Shown here in pieces: positions 20,401-27,239 of a stretch of 64,000 nucleotides of DNA. Every line of letters starts with the position of its first letter. Position 1 is the stretch's first letter. The translations under genes were made by a program, and so were the position numbers. The notes under the pieces are model-generated. The model had not been told where the DNA came from and did no database searches. It saw only the letters and a program-made list of their open reading frames with translations. The stretch is from Cohnella fermenti (GTDB lineage Bacteria > Bacillota > Bacilli > Paenibacillales > Paenibacillaceae): positions 62,001 through 126,000 of the forward strand of contig NZ_SSOB01000010.1 in NCBI RefSeq assembly GCF_004801405.1, in the 5' to 3' direction.

Positions 20401-21367
20401 CGGACTCCCCGAGCGCCGCCTGGAAGTTGCCCGCGAGAACCCACTTCGTCTTGCCGCCTGGCTGCTCGACGATCGTATCCGCCACCGGAAGCGCTTCCGG
20501 TTCGCCGGTGTACAGCTTCTTCGGTTCGGCCCCCTGGTCGAAGGTGAACGTCACCTCCTCGGAAACGCCCGCCACCTCGAAGGCATAATTGCCGCTCGAG
20601 CTTGTCGTTCCGAAGCTCTCGTCGTCGTCCCAGCTCGTCCCCATGATAACCTTGGCCTCGTAGCTGCCTGCAGGCAGCGTGCGCTGCAGCTTGTAGACCG
20701 TGTTGTCGAAGTTGTAATCGACGAACAACAACGTGGAGAGCTCCGGCTTCCAATTATCCGCCTCGCCGAGCGCCGTCTGCAGGCTGCCGACCAGCCTCGG
20801 CCACTGCTCCTCCGCGATCGCCGGAGCATACCGCTCGATTCCGGACACCGTCGCATCGTCCGGAGCCGAGATCCGCGCCTGCCTCGTCTCCCCGTTCACA
20901 TAAATATTGACCTTGGCCGCCTCCGGCAACGCGAGCTCAATGTTGTTCTCATTGTTCTCCGTGCTGCCGATGGCTCCGGTCCAGCTTCCTCCCTGGGCCA
21001 GCTTAAATTCATAGTCCCCCGCGTCCAGCACGGCGGAGAACGCATAATACTCGCCGACCAGATGCGTCATCCGCGTCGCCGTGCCGTCCGTCTTCCAATC
21101 GTCGGACTCCCCGAGCGCCTTCTGGAGATTGCCCGCAACGACCCATGTCGCCTGGCCCCCCGGTTGCTCCAGGAAGCTGTCGGCGACAAGTGTGCCAACG
21201 TTTGCATAAACGGCGCTGCCAACCGAACCCTCGCCGTCTCCCTCTCCGGCATCTGCCGCCGATGCCATCCCGGCGAATAGCTGGAACACCAACGCCACGC
21301 TAAGCAGCACACTCCAGCCCCGCCGAACTCGTCTCCTCTTCGCCCTCTTGCCCTCCTGCATCCCCAT
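14429..21367 (-). CDS. Secreted S-layer-anchored amylopullulanase / GH13 alpha-glucanase
   Basis: A 2312-residue surface enzyme that cleaves starch-type alpha-glucans. ATG 21367 is chosen because AGGAGG lies six bases before it and a Sec signal peptide follows (about residues 1-39, ending GMASAADA). Order: two repeated pairs of X25-like modules (about 63-500; LEQPGGQATWVVAG twice, RYAPA..W.RLVG twice), an N-domain (516-660), a GH13 catalytic domain from about 662 with DGVFNHVGDDS, nucleophile Asp near 1030 (GWRLDVAPD), acid/base Glu near 1070 (ILGEEWG) and Asp near 1142 (VDSHDT), then a C-domain, two fibronectin-III-like domains, a CBM20-like module near 1644-1746, another beta-sandwich, a Gly/Thr/Pro linker, and three SLH domains (2120-2312) binding the cell-wall polymer. 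Exact specificity (amylase, pullulanase or both) is inferred from family. Its upstream region carries cre and LacI-type operators. Confidence 0.92.
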   Translation of the reverse strand: MGMQEGKRAKRRRVRRGWSVLLSVALVFQLFAGMASAADAGEGDGEGSVGSAVYANVGTLVADSFLEQPGGQATWVVAGNLQKALGESDDWKTDGTATRMTHLVGEYYAFSAVLDAGDYEFKLAQGGSWTGAIGSTENNENNIELALPEAAKVNIYVNGETRQARISAPDDATVSGIERYAPAIAEEQWPRLVGSLQTALGEADNWKPELSTLLFVDYNFDNTVYKLQRTLPAGSYEAKVIMGTSWDDDESFGTTSSSGNYAFEVAGVSEEVTFTFDQGAEPKKLYTGEPEALPVADTIVEQPGGKTKWVLAGNFQAALGESGDWTPSGTVTRMKHLVGEYYAYSAVLEAGSYEFKITKNGDWADAIASSVDGNNIGLTLTKAAKINFYLNGETNQVRLEAPDSATLTGIQRYAPAVAADKWPRLVGDLQTEMGDAEDWKPELATQMFVDYYFDNTVYMLQRTLPAGGYEAKVVMGATWDDENFGASGGNYVFKLADAADVTFSFSQTDDPKLLAADYTIGSGKYDGKLDASKIAFDSWSVTFKKPFGAIKQGEENLTLRIAVGHDDVQVARVELTNGEGLASTYPMRRTTTVGDLDYYEVVLDSGIFDEIGIWGYKFILVDGSAKLEYGDDNDSGGTGTVVSDGAVPFNLTVYAADYRTPDWMKNSVVYQIFPDRFFDGEESNNRAKLVDGSRGVRSETGDNAGQITVNPLQYYDGGVTNDPAPDQVWGDWSDVPERPDRSTAVNAPYYPDAKTDGVWGNEFYGGDIQGVQQKLDYLKQLGVTAIYLNPVAWASSNHKYDATDYKHLDPMFGEPVYNTPGDPTSGLNYDETRQKSDAVFETFAKAAAQAGIRIINDGVFNHVGDDSIYFDRYEKYPEIGAYEYWAKVWDTKKAHPTWTQEQAEQSVIASFTSQINPTTGRNYVYPDDFGFTTWFTIGDTTDFDKDSTTTTHYSYDAWWGYDSLPAMDAKEPQDGDSEALDGQHEWNNIDYRDNVIGYDLSGLSDEDADAAMQETASQRWMWMGSSGWRLDVAPDVSSGTWQKFREAVKSVAGRTDANGKAIDEPVILGEEWGVATKYLLGDQFDSVMNYRFRGAIQDFIINGAKGDASAGNAANLNAALERIREDYPEEAWLAMLNLVDSHDTVRSLTKLDNPTWEEENMKIAPEASDTALKQQALIAIFQMGYPGAPTVYYGDEVGVTGTKDPDSRRTFPWERISESHGDYSAKGRYADLYETYKTAAAVRNDNDVFRTGDLKLAYAQGNVIAYARKNETKGALVVINSGSEAAVISADVTGYLPDGTKLTDLLGGEIEGTVAGGKISLRVPALTGLMMLSDGELVSVEAPANVQAIGGNGSVTLSWDAVEGADGYRVYRAPIEGGELSFLGSVETPGYVDLTVTNGIKYYYAVTTTQGAGESLLQDMVSATPFFPIGSVGAPSRANDLVIGFGNATDDIEAAVNVPGLTDDSGLAGIEAPHLSVYLVVYQEGDEENSVEYAMTYLRDDGASKVYKAKFEPTAPGTYHYYAMASTDNEETFAASEETTMHALADESDVIPPAAPELASILVESGQANLSWTSSSSDAVAYEVYRKSGTGSYAKIATLRSALTYTDYTVSNGTSYTYRVAAIDASYNRAYSDEQSVTPKLVMVDVTLRLHLPGYTPATDSIYIAGTINGWSANGGKLNVPSGATDRNVVEYTFKMMAGKSIEYKYTRGDWNTEAFTSHTRTENDTADYGNWAYSSTDTNMKLTIRNQGGNKMIVDDYVLRWVDMPMIVTMPRISYGDNIAYTTDDDSFTLQATVPYGVAFTINGESIPSDAMDDYGNVYLPGIPLAVGTNKFELHIEPTQATIDQSWYTDDGRASQATKTIVLTVTRTGDGTDPGTNNPGTTDPGSTVVTTPSGESVEKGTITSKPKPDAQGVAKADVTEAALSQAISGSSDGSVGIVVRPEEGTKTVVATVPLKAILTGTDGSGNGNGSGGENGNSNGSGIERLVLDVGFATITISADLLAKAGTNPEQLQLTVGKVDRSTLSAAALAALGDNEAYDFELLVDGKKIGEFGARGDLSVKLPYTPKADEKTEQVIVYYLNDDGGLDVVKNGYYDKTSGSAVFRPQHFSVYAAAYNKVSFSDMPTAAWAAEPIAALAARGAVQGVGDGRFNPTGEVTRAEFVTMLVAAFDLADESATATFSDVKAGAWYEEAVASAQKLGIVTGRTDGTFGVLDPISRQDMAVLIAKAAKVLNASGAASGTANGTASGAASDSAASGFKDAASISAYAASAVKLASELGLMGGKGDGSFAPTATSTRAEAAAVLYRLLKLVR

Positions 21368-21414
21368 GCTCATCCTCCTTCTGTCATTAACCAACCCGTG
21401 CCCAACTGCCTTGC

Positions 21415-21640
21415 GTGATTTGCTGTCTGTCGTGTGCACCTTGCCGATCTCTGCGACATGCTGATTTCTGCGACTTGCTGCCACGTGCGTCCTGCTGCCT
21501 ACCTCTTGCTGTCTGTCTCCTGGCACCTTGCGTACCTTGCCGTCTTCCGCGTCTTGCCGCCGGTCTCTTGGCGCCTTGTGCGACTTGCCATCTTTACGCC
21601 TTGCCGCCTGGTGTGACTTGCTGCTCTGTGCAAGTCTCCG
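21415..21640. repeat. Degenerate repeats in the amylopullulanase 5' leader
   Basis: Imperfect repeats of a CTTGCCGTCTT / GCGACTTGCTG-like motif every 20-27 bases fill the untranslated leader between promoter and start codon. The minus-strand frame is open through it, but its Lys/Arg/Gln-rich translation precedes the signal peptide and lacks a ribosome site, so it is unlikely to be coding. Confidence 0.5.
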
Positions 21641-21657
21641 AATTAAACTGTGCAATC

Positions 21658-21681
21658 GTTTGTGCAATCGTTTGCACAAAC
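21658..21681. promoter_or_regulatory. LacI-family (MalR-like) operator
   Basis: Perfect 10-4-10 inverted repeat, GTTTGTGCAA / TTGCACAAAC, containing the LacI-family core GCAAnCGnTTGC. A partial second copy (GTGCAATCGTTTG) overlaps it at 21650-21662. It lies about 35-55 bases downstream of the predicted transcription start, where a bound repressor would block elongation. The regulator itself is not in the window. Confidence 0.7.
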
Positions 21682-21696
21682 ACGGTGACACCGCTC

Positions 21697-21710
21697 TGTA
21701 AGCGGTTACC
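21697..21710. promoter_or_regulatory. cre site (CcpA catabolite repression)
   Basis: TGTAAGCGGTTACC matches the cre consensus TGWNANCGNTNWCA at all but the last position. It lies just after the predicted transcription start of the amylopullulanase gene, as expected for glucose repression of a starch-degrading enzyme. Confidence 0.65.
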
Positions 21711-21721
21711 GTATCTCCTTT

Positions 21722-21751
21722 ATCCTAGCACCGCTCTCATCCAATCGTCAA
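21722..21751 (-). promoter_or_regulatory. Promoter of the amylopullulanase gene
   Basis: On the minus strand: -35 TTGACG (21751-21746), an 18-base spacer, and -10 TAGGAT (21727-21722) with an extended TGC. The cre site and operator follow immediately downstream. The leader would be about 350 bases. Confidence 0.6.
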
Positions 21752-21846
21752 CTAGACATTTCCAATCGAATAGGATTGCTCGGTCTCTTTACGAGTCCAT
21801 TCGCCTCTCCGGCCCGCTGTCTTTTGCTATTTGCAGCCTGTGCTTT

Positions 21847-22042
21847 ACGATTTTATATGGTTTTTCACATTCATCCGCTTGGATCGGGAGGGAATCGAAG
21901 CGTTTTATGTGATTTTTAGCATATATGCGGAAATTCATCTCGTATTTCTCTCCATATATGCTATTTTTCACATAAAATCGCCCAAATTGCCCATTATCGA
22001 GCCGCATGAATGTGAAATTTCGCATAAATTCCTGACATCCAG
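21847..22042 (+). repeat. Dispersed intergenic element, copy B
   Basis: Aligns with copy A (5031-5222) over its full length. Four cores, including TATATGGTTTTTCACATTCAT and TATGCTATTTTTCACATA, are centred near 21863, 21913, 21969 and 22020. It lies upstream of the amylopullulanase promoter, between that gene and prfB. Confidence 0.8.
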
Positions 22043-22044
22043 CA

Positions 22045-22286
22045 GTGGCGAGATATCGGGGAGGCACGGAGGCATCGGGGAAACACATGAGCATCAAGAA
22101 CGGGGAGCAGCGGCTTCTAGCATGGAGACATCGAATAAGGACGGGACATCCAGCATGTGAGATCGGAGGCTTCCAGCACGGAGATATCGAGGGCACGAGG
22201 CATCCAGCGGCAGCGAGGCATCGGAGGGCACGGAACTGCCCAGCACCGGAGGGAATTCGAGGGCATCGGAGGCCGATGCTCAAGAA
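22045..22286. repeat. Degenerate GGCATCGGAGG-type repeats
   Basis: A purine-rich stretch with loose repeats of GGCATCGGGG, GGAGATATCGAGG and CATCCAGCA. Periods vary, and no gene is supported. Confidence 0.45.
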
Positions 22287-22313
22287 GAGCCTTCCCGATC
22301 GCCGGGGAGGCTC
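22287..22313 (-). terminator. Hairpin downstream of prfB
   Basis: GAGCCTTCCCG and CGGGGAGGCTC pair over 11 bases with one mismatch around a short loop. On the minus strand TTCTT follows. It lies about 175 bases after the prfB stop. Confidence 0.5.
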
Positions 22314-22352
22314 CCATCCTGCTTGCTATTCTCAATCGCCGTCCTGGTCTTA

Positions 22353-22430
22353 CTTTGTTTCGCTATACCGGTCCCGCTTTGTTTCGCTATATCGGTCCCG
22401 CTTTGTTTCGCTATACCGGTCCCGCTATGT
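22353..22430. repeat. 24-bp tandem repeat, about 3.3 copies
   Basis: Units CTTTGTTTCGCTATACCGG... start at 22353, 22377 and 22401, with a degraded fourth at 22425. Differences are one or two bases. The block lies in the 3' flank of prfB and is not coding in a convincing frame. Confidence 0.88.
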
Positions 22431-22486
22431 TCCGTTCTCTGCCCCTACTTTGTTTCGCCCTACCAGTCACCCTTCGTTCCGCTCGC

Positions 22487-23612
22487 CTACTCCTGGGCTT
22501 CCGGCTGCTTGATCTGGCCGCGCAGATAACCGTCGATGAACGGATCGAGGTCGCCGTCCATGACTGCCTGCACGTTGCCTGTCTCGACGCCGGTGCGGTG
22601 GTCCTTGACCATGCTGTACGGATGGAACACGTACGAGCGAATCTGGCTGCCCCACGCGATATCCTTCTGCTCGCCGCGGATGGCCGCCAGCTCCTGCTGC
22701 TGCTCCTGAATCTTCAGCTCGTAGAGCTTGGATTGGAGCATCTTCAGCGCCTGCTCGCGGTTCTGGATCTGCGAACGCTGCGTCTGGCACGCCACGACGA
22801 TGCCAGTCGGGATGTGCGTCATCCGGATCGCGGAATCGGTCTTGTTGATGTGCTGACCGCCCGCGCCGCTGGCCCGGTAGGTGTCGACCCTGACGTCCTC
22901 CATCCGGATCTCGATCTGCACATCGTCCGGAATCTCGGGCACGACATCGCACGAGACGAACGACGTATGACGGCGGCCCGAAGCGTCGAACGGAGAGATT
23001 CGCACGAGGCGGTGAACGCCCTTCTCCGCCTTCAGGTAGCCGTAGGCGTTGTAGCCGCGCACCATGATCGTGACGCTCTTGATGCCCGCCTCGTCGCCCG
23101 GCAGGTAGTCGAGCAGCTCGACCTTGAAGCCGCGCTTCTCCGCCCAGCGGGTGTACATGCGGTACAGCATGGACGCCCAGTCCTGCGACTCGGTGCCGCC
23201 TGCGCCCGGATGAAGCTCCAGAATCGCGTGGGACTTGTCATACGGCTGGTTCAGCAGCAGGGTCAGCTCGAACGCGTCCACCTTGCTCGCCAGCCCGTTG
23301 ACGTTCGAAGCCCATTCGGCCTCGAGCTCCGGGTCGCTCTCTTCCTCCAGAATCTCGAGCATCGCTTCGAGATCGTCAAGCTCGCCCGTCAGCGTGCCGA
23401 ACTGATCGACGACGCTCTTGACGGCGTTCATCTCGGCGATGACGCCCTGCGCCTTGTCATTGTCGTCCCAGAAGTTCGGGTCCGACATCTTCACCTCATA
23501 ATTCGCGATCATCTCCAGCTTGAGATCTAAGTCAAAGAGACCCCCTAAGTTGCTGGAGTCGCTTCGCGTTCTCGCGAAGATCTTGCTTAACCGACGTATC
23601 GGCGATTGCCAT
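22487..23612 (-). CDS. prfB: Peptide chain release factor 2, with programmed +1 frameshift
   Basis: Releases finished proteins at UGA and UAA codons. The gene is read in two frames: codons 1-26 from ATG 23612 (ribosome site GAGGTGG) run into an in-frame TGA at 23534-23532. The sequence there is AGGGGG, TCT, CTT, TGAC, the classic prfB slip site with an internal Shine-Dalgarno. Skipping T23534 continues at GAC (23533) to a TAG at 22489-22487, giving 374 residues. Motifs: RISPF (the SPF anticodon tripeptide) and GAGGQH (the GGQ catalytic motif). Shortage of RF2 raises frameshifting, so the protein regulates its own synthesis. This is not a pseudogene. It lies downstream of secA, a common order in Firmicutes. 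Confidence 0.96.
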
Positions 23613-23647
23613 GTTGAACCACCTCTTGAGGGTAATGGGAGCGAACG

Positions 23648-23701
23648 CGGCGGAACGGCGCCGCCCGCTCGTTACACGAGCGTCGCGGCACCGTCCCGCC
23701 G
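23648..23701. other. Strong nested hairpin between secA and prfB
   Basis: Arms CGGCGGAACGGCGCCGC (23648-23664) and GCGGCACCGTCCCGCCG (23685-23701) pair over 17 positions with two mismatches, or G-U pairs in RNA. A second hairpin, GCTCGTTACACGAGC, sits in the loop. There is no T run. It could attenuate secA readthrough or structure the prfB leader. Confidence 0.55.
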
Positions 23702-23748
23702 TCATTCGGCATTATTGTGCGCGGCCAGGAAGCCGCGTTGTTGCTCTA

Positions 23749-26259
23749 TTAGCTTATGCGTCCGTGGCACAGTTTGTACTTCTTGCCGCTGCCGCAAGGG
23801 CACGGATCGTTCCGGCCGATGTTCTCGACCTTCTTCGTCGGGCGCTTCGGACCGGCCTCCGCCTTCGTGTCGACGGCTTGGCCTTCCGCAACCGCTTCGC
23901 GCTTCACATTGCTCTCGACCTGCGCCTTCATGATGTAGAGCGTGATCTCTTCTTCGATCCGCTCGATCATGGAGAGGAACATGTTATGGCCTTCGAACTG
24001 ATATTCGCGCAGCGGATCGTTGCCGCCGTATGCGCGCAGATGGATGCCTTGACGCAGGTGATCCATCGCGTCGATGTGGTCCATCCACTTGCTGTCGACC
24101 GCGCGCAGCACGACGACCTTCTCGAATTCGCGCATCGTCTCGGTGCCGATGCTCTCTTCCCGCTCATCGTAAAGCTTGTTGACGCGCTCAAGCAGCCACT
24201 CCACGAGCTCTTCCTTCTCCTTGCCCCAGATCTCTTCCTTCGAGACGCTCTCGGTCGGCAGGAAGTTCGTGTGAGCGTAAGCGACCAGCCCTTCCAGATC
24301 CCAATCCTCCGGAACGTCCTCGCCCGGACAGTGACGATCGACCGCCCGTTCGACGACGGACTTGATCATGCCGTTCACGATGTCGCGGATGTTCTCCGCA
24401 TGGAGAATCTGACGGCGGTCGCCGTAGATCTTCTCGCGCTGCAGATTAATGACGTCGTCGTACTGGAGAACGACGCGGCGGGCGTCGAAGTTGCTGCCTT
24501 CGACCCGCTTCTGCGCGGACTCGATGGCGCGCGTGATGAGCTTGCTCTCGATCGGCGAGCTCTCGTCGAAGCCAAGCCGCTCCATCATGCCCATGATATT
24601 GTCGGCGCCGAACCGGCGCATCAATTCGTCTTCCATCGACAGATAGAACTGCGACGAGCCCGGGTCGCCTTGACGGCCCGCGCGTCCGCGCAACTGATTG
24701 TCGATCCGGCGGCTCTCATGGCGCTCGGTGCCGATAATATGAAGCCCGCCAAGCTCCGCGACGCCTTCGCCGAGGATGATGTCCGTACCGCGGCCCGCCA
24801 TGTTCGTGGCGATCGTCACGGTTCCGTGCTGTCCCGCGCTGGAGATAATGGCCGCTTCCTCGGCATGATACTTGGCGTTCAGCACCTGGTGCTTGATGCC
24901 CTTCTTCTTCAGAATCTCCGAGACGCGCTCCGAATTCTCGATCGACACCGTGCCGACGAGGACCGGCTGGCCGGTCTGGTGCCGCTCCACGATCTCGTCG
25001 ACAACCGCCTTGAACTTGCCGTTCTCCGACTTGTAGACGACGTCCGGGGAGTCCTGGCGGATGTTCGGCCGATTCGTCGGCACCTGAACAACCTCAAGGC
25101 CATAAATCCGCTTGAACTCTTCTTCCTCCGTCTTCGCCGTACCGGTCATGCCGGCCAGCTTGCGGTACATCCGGAAGTAGTTCTGGAACGTAATCGTGGC
25201 GAGGGTCATGCTCTCGTTCTGAACCTCGAGCCCTTCCTTCGCTTCGATCGCCTGATGCAGCCCGTCGCTGTAGCGGCGGCCGGCCATCAGACGCCCGGTG
25301 AACTCGTCGACGATGACGACGTCGTCTTCCTGAACGACATAGTCGACGTCCCGCTTCATAATGAAGCGGGCGCGGAGCGCCTGACTGATATGATGGTTCA
25401 GCGTCACGTTATCGTGGCCGAACAAATTCTCGATATTGAACGCACTCTCGGCCTTGCTGACCCCTTGGTCCGTGAGCGCTATGCTGCGCATTTTCACATC
25501 GATGGTAAAGTCCTCCGTCTCCTCCAGCTTCGCCACGAAGCGATCCGCCGCATAGTACAGCTGTGTGGACTTCTGGGCTTGTCCGGAGATAATAAGAGGA
25601 GTCCGCGCTTCGTCGATGAGGATGGAGTCCACTTCGTCGATGATCGCGAACTGAAGCGGGCGCTGCACCATCTGCTCCTTGTAGAGCACCATGTTGTCGC
25701 GCAGGTAGTCGAAGCCATATTCGTTGTTCGTGCCGTACGTAATATCGCAAGCGTAAGCCGCCTGCTTCTCTTCGTGGCTGAGTCCGTGAAGATTGCAGCC
25801 GACGGTCATGCCGAGGAAGTTGTACAACTGCCCCATCAACTGGCTGTCGCGCTGCGCCAGATAATCGTTGACGGTGACGACGTGCACGCCCTTGCCGGCG
25901 AGCGCGTTCAGATAGACCGGAAGCGTACCGACGAGCGTCTTGCCCTCGCCTGTCTTCATCTCGGCGATCTTGCCGGAATGAAGCACCATGCCGCCCAGCA
26001 TCTGAACGTCGAAGTGACGCATCTTGAGCACACGCTTGGACGCCTCGCGAACGACCGCGAACGCCTCCGGCAGCAGATCGTCGAGATCCTCGTCCTTCTC
26101 CAGGCGGGCCCGGAATTCCTCCGTCTTGTCGCGGAGCTGCTCATCGGTCAATCCCGTTAAAGAAGATTCCAAACCGTTGATCTGTTCGACGGTCTTCATA
26201 AGCCGCTTGACTTCACGTTCGTTGGGATCTCCGAAAATTTTCTTCACTAATCCGAGCAT
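23749..26259 (-). CDS. secA: Preprotein translocase motor ATPase SecA
   Basis: ATPase that pushes unfolded preproteins through the SecYEG channel at the membrane. The 836-residue product has Walker A GEGKT at 104-108 ([16 protein letters not shown]), the DEAD-like [15 protein letters not shown] near 207, the [10 protein letters not shown] and [13 protein letters not shown] motifs of the second nucleotide-binding fold, and a C-terminal zinc site [14 protein letters not shown] near 820. Length matches Bacillus SecA (841). ATG 26259 follows GAAGGGG. The promoter at 26302-26330 lies upstream, and prfB follows. Confidence 0.97.
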   Translation of the reverse strand: MLGLVKKIFGDPNEREVKRLMKTVEQINGLESSLTGLTDEQLRDKTEEFRARLEKDEDLDDLLPEAFAVVREASKRVLKMRHFDVQMLGGMVLHSGKIAEMKTGEGKTLVGTLPVYLNALAGKGVHVVTVNDYLAQRDSQLMGQLYNFLGMTVGCNLHGLSHEEKQAAYACDITYGTNNEYGFDYLRDNMVLYKEQMVQRPLQFAIIDEVDSILIDEARTPLIISGQAQKSTQLYYAADRFVAKLEETEDFTIDVKMRSIALTDQGVSKAESAFNIENLFGHDNVTLNHHISQALRARFIMKRDVDYVVQEDDVVIVDEFTGRLMAGRRYSDGLHQAIEAKEGLEVQNESMTLATITFQNYFRMYRKLAGMTGTAKTEEEEFKRIYGLEVVQVPTNRPNIRQDSPDVVYKSENGKFKAVVDEIVERHQTGQPVLVGTVSIENSERVSEILKKKGIKHQVLNAKYHAEEAAIISSAGQHGTVTIATNMAGRGTDIILGEGVAELGGLHIIGTERHESRRIDNQLRGRAGRQGDPGSSQFYLSMEDELMRRFGADNIMGMMERLGFDESSPIESKLITRAIESAQKRVEGSNFDARRVVLQYDDVINLQREKIYGDRRQILHAENIRDIVNGMIKSVVERAVDRHCPGEDVPEDWDLEGLVAYAHTNFLPTESVSKEEIWGKEKEELVEWLLERVNKLYDEREESIGTETMREFEKVVVLRAVDSKWMDHIDAMDHLRQGIHLRAYGGNDPLREYQFEGHNMFLSMIERIEEEITLYIMKAQVESNVKREAVAEGQAVDTKAEAGPKRPTKKVENIGRNDPCPCGSGKKYKLCHGRIS

Positions 26260-26301
26260 AGTCTACCCCTTCCCTCTGTGCGGGTAAAGCCGTATCTACT
26301 T

Positions 26302-26330
26302 ATTTTAACAGTAATATAGGGGGTGGGCAA
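26302..26330 (-). promoter_or_regulatory. secA promoter
   Basis: On the minus strand: -35 TTGCCC (26330-26325), 17-base spacer, and -10 TAAAAT (26307-26302) extended by TGT. It lies about 43 bases before the secA ATG. Confidence 0.55.
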
Positions 26331-26380
26331 GAAAGGCCGAGCGGCTGCCGGATATAGGCAATCGACCGGGGCCGCGCAAG

Positions 26381-26434
26381 GCAAAGGCCTGCGCCCGCAA
26401 GCCCCTCGCGGGAACTCGTCGGTTGCAGGCCTTG
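26381..26434 (-). terminator. Terminator between hpf and secA
   Basis: Inverted repeat with GCAAGGCCTGC and GCAGGCCTTTGC as outer arms and a structured GC-rich loop (CCCGC/GCGGG). On the minus strand it follows the hpf stop by about 35 bases. Confidence 0.6.
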
Positions 26435-26468
26435 CTTCATCGCTATGGCGCCGGCAGGTGCCGGCAAT

Positions 26469-27038
26469 CTATTCGGCGGACTCGATCAGCCCGTATCTTC
26501 CATCGCCGCGGCGGTAAACCACGTTCACCTCTTGAGTATCGACATTGGAGAAGACGTAGAAGTTATGTCCAACCATGTTCATCTGAAGAATCGCTTCCTC
26601 GACGTCCATGGGCTTCAGGTTAAATCGCTTCGTACGAACCAGTTCGTACTCGTCTTCCTCCTCGAAAGTGGCGAGCGCCGTGGCGCCTCGCGTTCCCGCT
26701 TCGGCTTCCTCCTTGAACAGGGCCCGGGAAGAACCGTCCTGACGGAACTTGCGGTTGACCTTCGTCTTGTGCTTGCGAATCTGCCGTTCCAGCTTGTCGG
26801 TGACCAGATCGATCGAGGCGTACATGTCCTCGCTCTTCACTTCGGCCCTCAGCAGAACGTTAGTCAAAGGAATCGTGACCTCGACGGCATGCATGCCCTT
26901 GATGGCGCTTAGCGTTACCTGCACGTCGGATAAGGGAGGTGCATCCAAATACCGATCCAGCCTGCTCAGCTTCTTCTCGACGTATTCCCGAAGAGCAAGA
27001 GTGACTTCCATGCGCTGACCACGAATGTTGTATTTCAT
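26469..27038 (-). CDS. hpf: Long-form ribosome hibernation promoting factor
   Basis: Binds the 30S decoding site in stationary phase and pairs ribosomes into inactive 100S particles. The 189-residue chain has the N-terminal RaiA/HPF fold (MKYNIRGQRMEVTLALREYVEKK, then KLERQIRKHKTKVNRK) and the C-terminal dimerisation domain (VRTKRFNLKPMDVEEAILQMNMVGHNFYVF) that marks the long form of Firmicutes. AGGAGG precedes ATG 27038 by 8 bases. It lies immediately upstream of secA, as in many Bacillales. Confidence 0.95.
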   Translation of the reverse strand: MKYNIRGQRMEVTLALREYVEKKLSRLDRYLDAPPLSDVQVTLSAIKGMHAVEVTIPLTNVLLRAEVKSEDMYASIDLVTDKLERQIRKHKTKVNRKFRQDGSSRALFKEEAEAGTRGATALATFEEEDEYELVRTKRFNLKPMDVEEAILQMNMVGHNFYVFSNVDTQEVNVVYRRGDGRYGLIESAE

Positions 27039-27063
27039 AGGCTTAAACCTCCTTTGCTGAGTT

Positions 27064-27075
27064 CATCATACCACA
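27064..27075 (-). promoter_or_regulatory. Candidate extended -10 promoter for hpf
   Basis: On the minus strand TGTGGTATGATG contains TGGTATGAT, an extended -10 element about 30 bases before the hpf ATG. The -35 region is weak. No sigma-B or sigma-H motif was evident. Confidence 0.4.
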
Positions 27076-27210
27076 TCCGCTCAGGCCGAACCATTACATT
27101 CAGCTAATAAATTTGAATTATTTGAAAACTTGGCTCGAAAAGTGCAAATGCGAGAGAAAGCGGTTTCAGAGGCTAGGTCCAACGCGGGACAAAGAGGAAA
27201 TGAGGAACAG

Positions 27211-27228
27211 GGAGCAGAGTCCTGCTCC
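27211..27228 (-). terminator. Short hairpin after the SNF2 helicase gene
   Basis: GGAGCAG and CTGCTCC pair with a 4-base loop, about 12 bases past the helicase stop; on the minus strand CCTGTTCCTC follows. The stem is short, so confidence is modest. Confidence 0.45.
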
Positions 27229-27239
27229 TCTCCTGCGAA

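Noticed and set aside
16742..21280. 1512-codon open frame on the plus strand
   Set aside because: It is the shadow of the GC-rich amylopullulanase gene on the other strand. It has no domain, no ribosome site, and an Arg/Val/His-rich translation.
23513..23612. prfB as a frameshifted pseudogene
   Set aside because: The in-frame TGA has the full AGGGGG...CTTTGAC slip site known for prfB, and the downstream frame is intact.
23611..26160. 849-codon plus-strand frame opposite secA
   Set aside because: Antisense shadow of secA.
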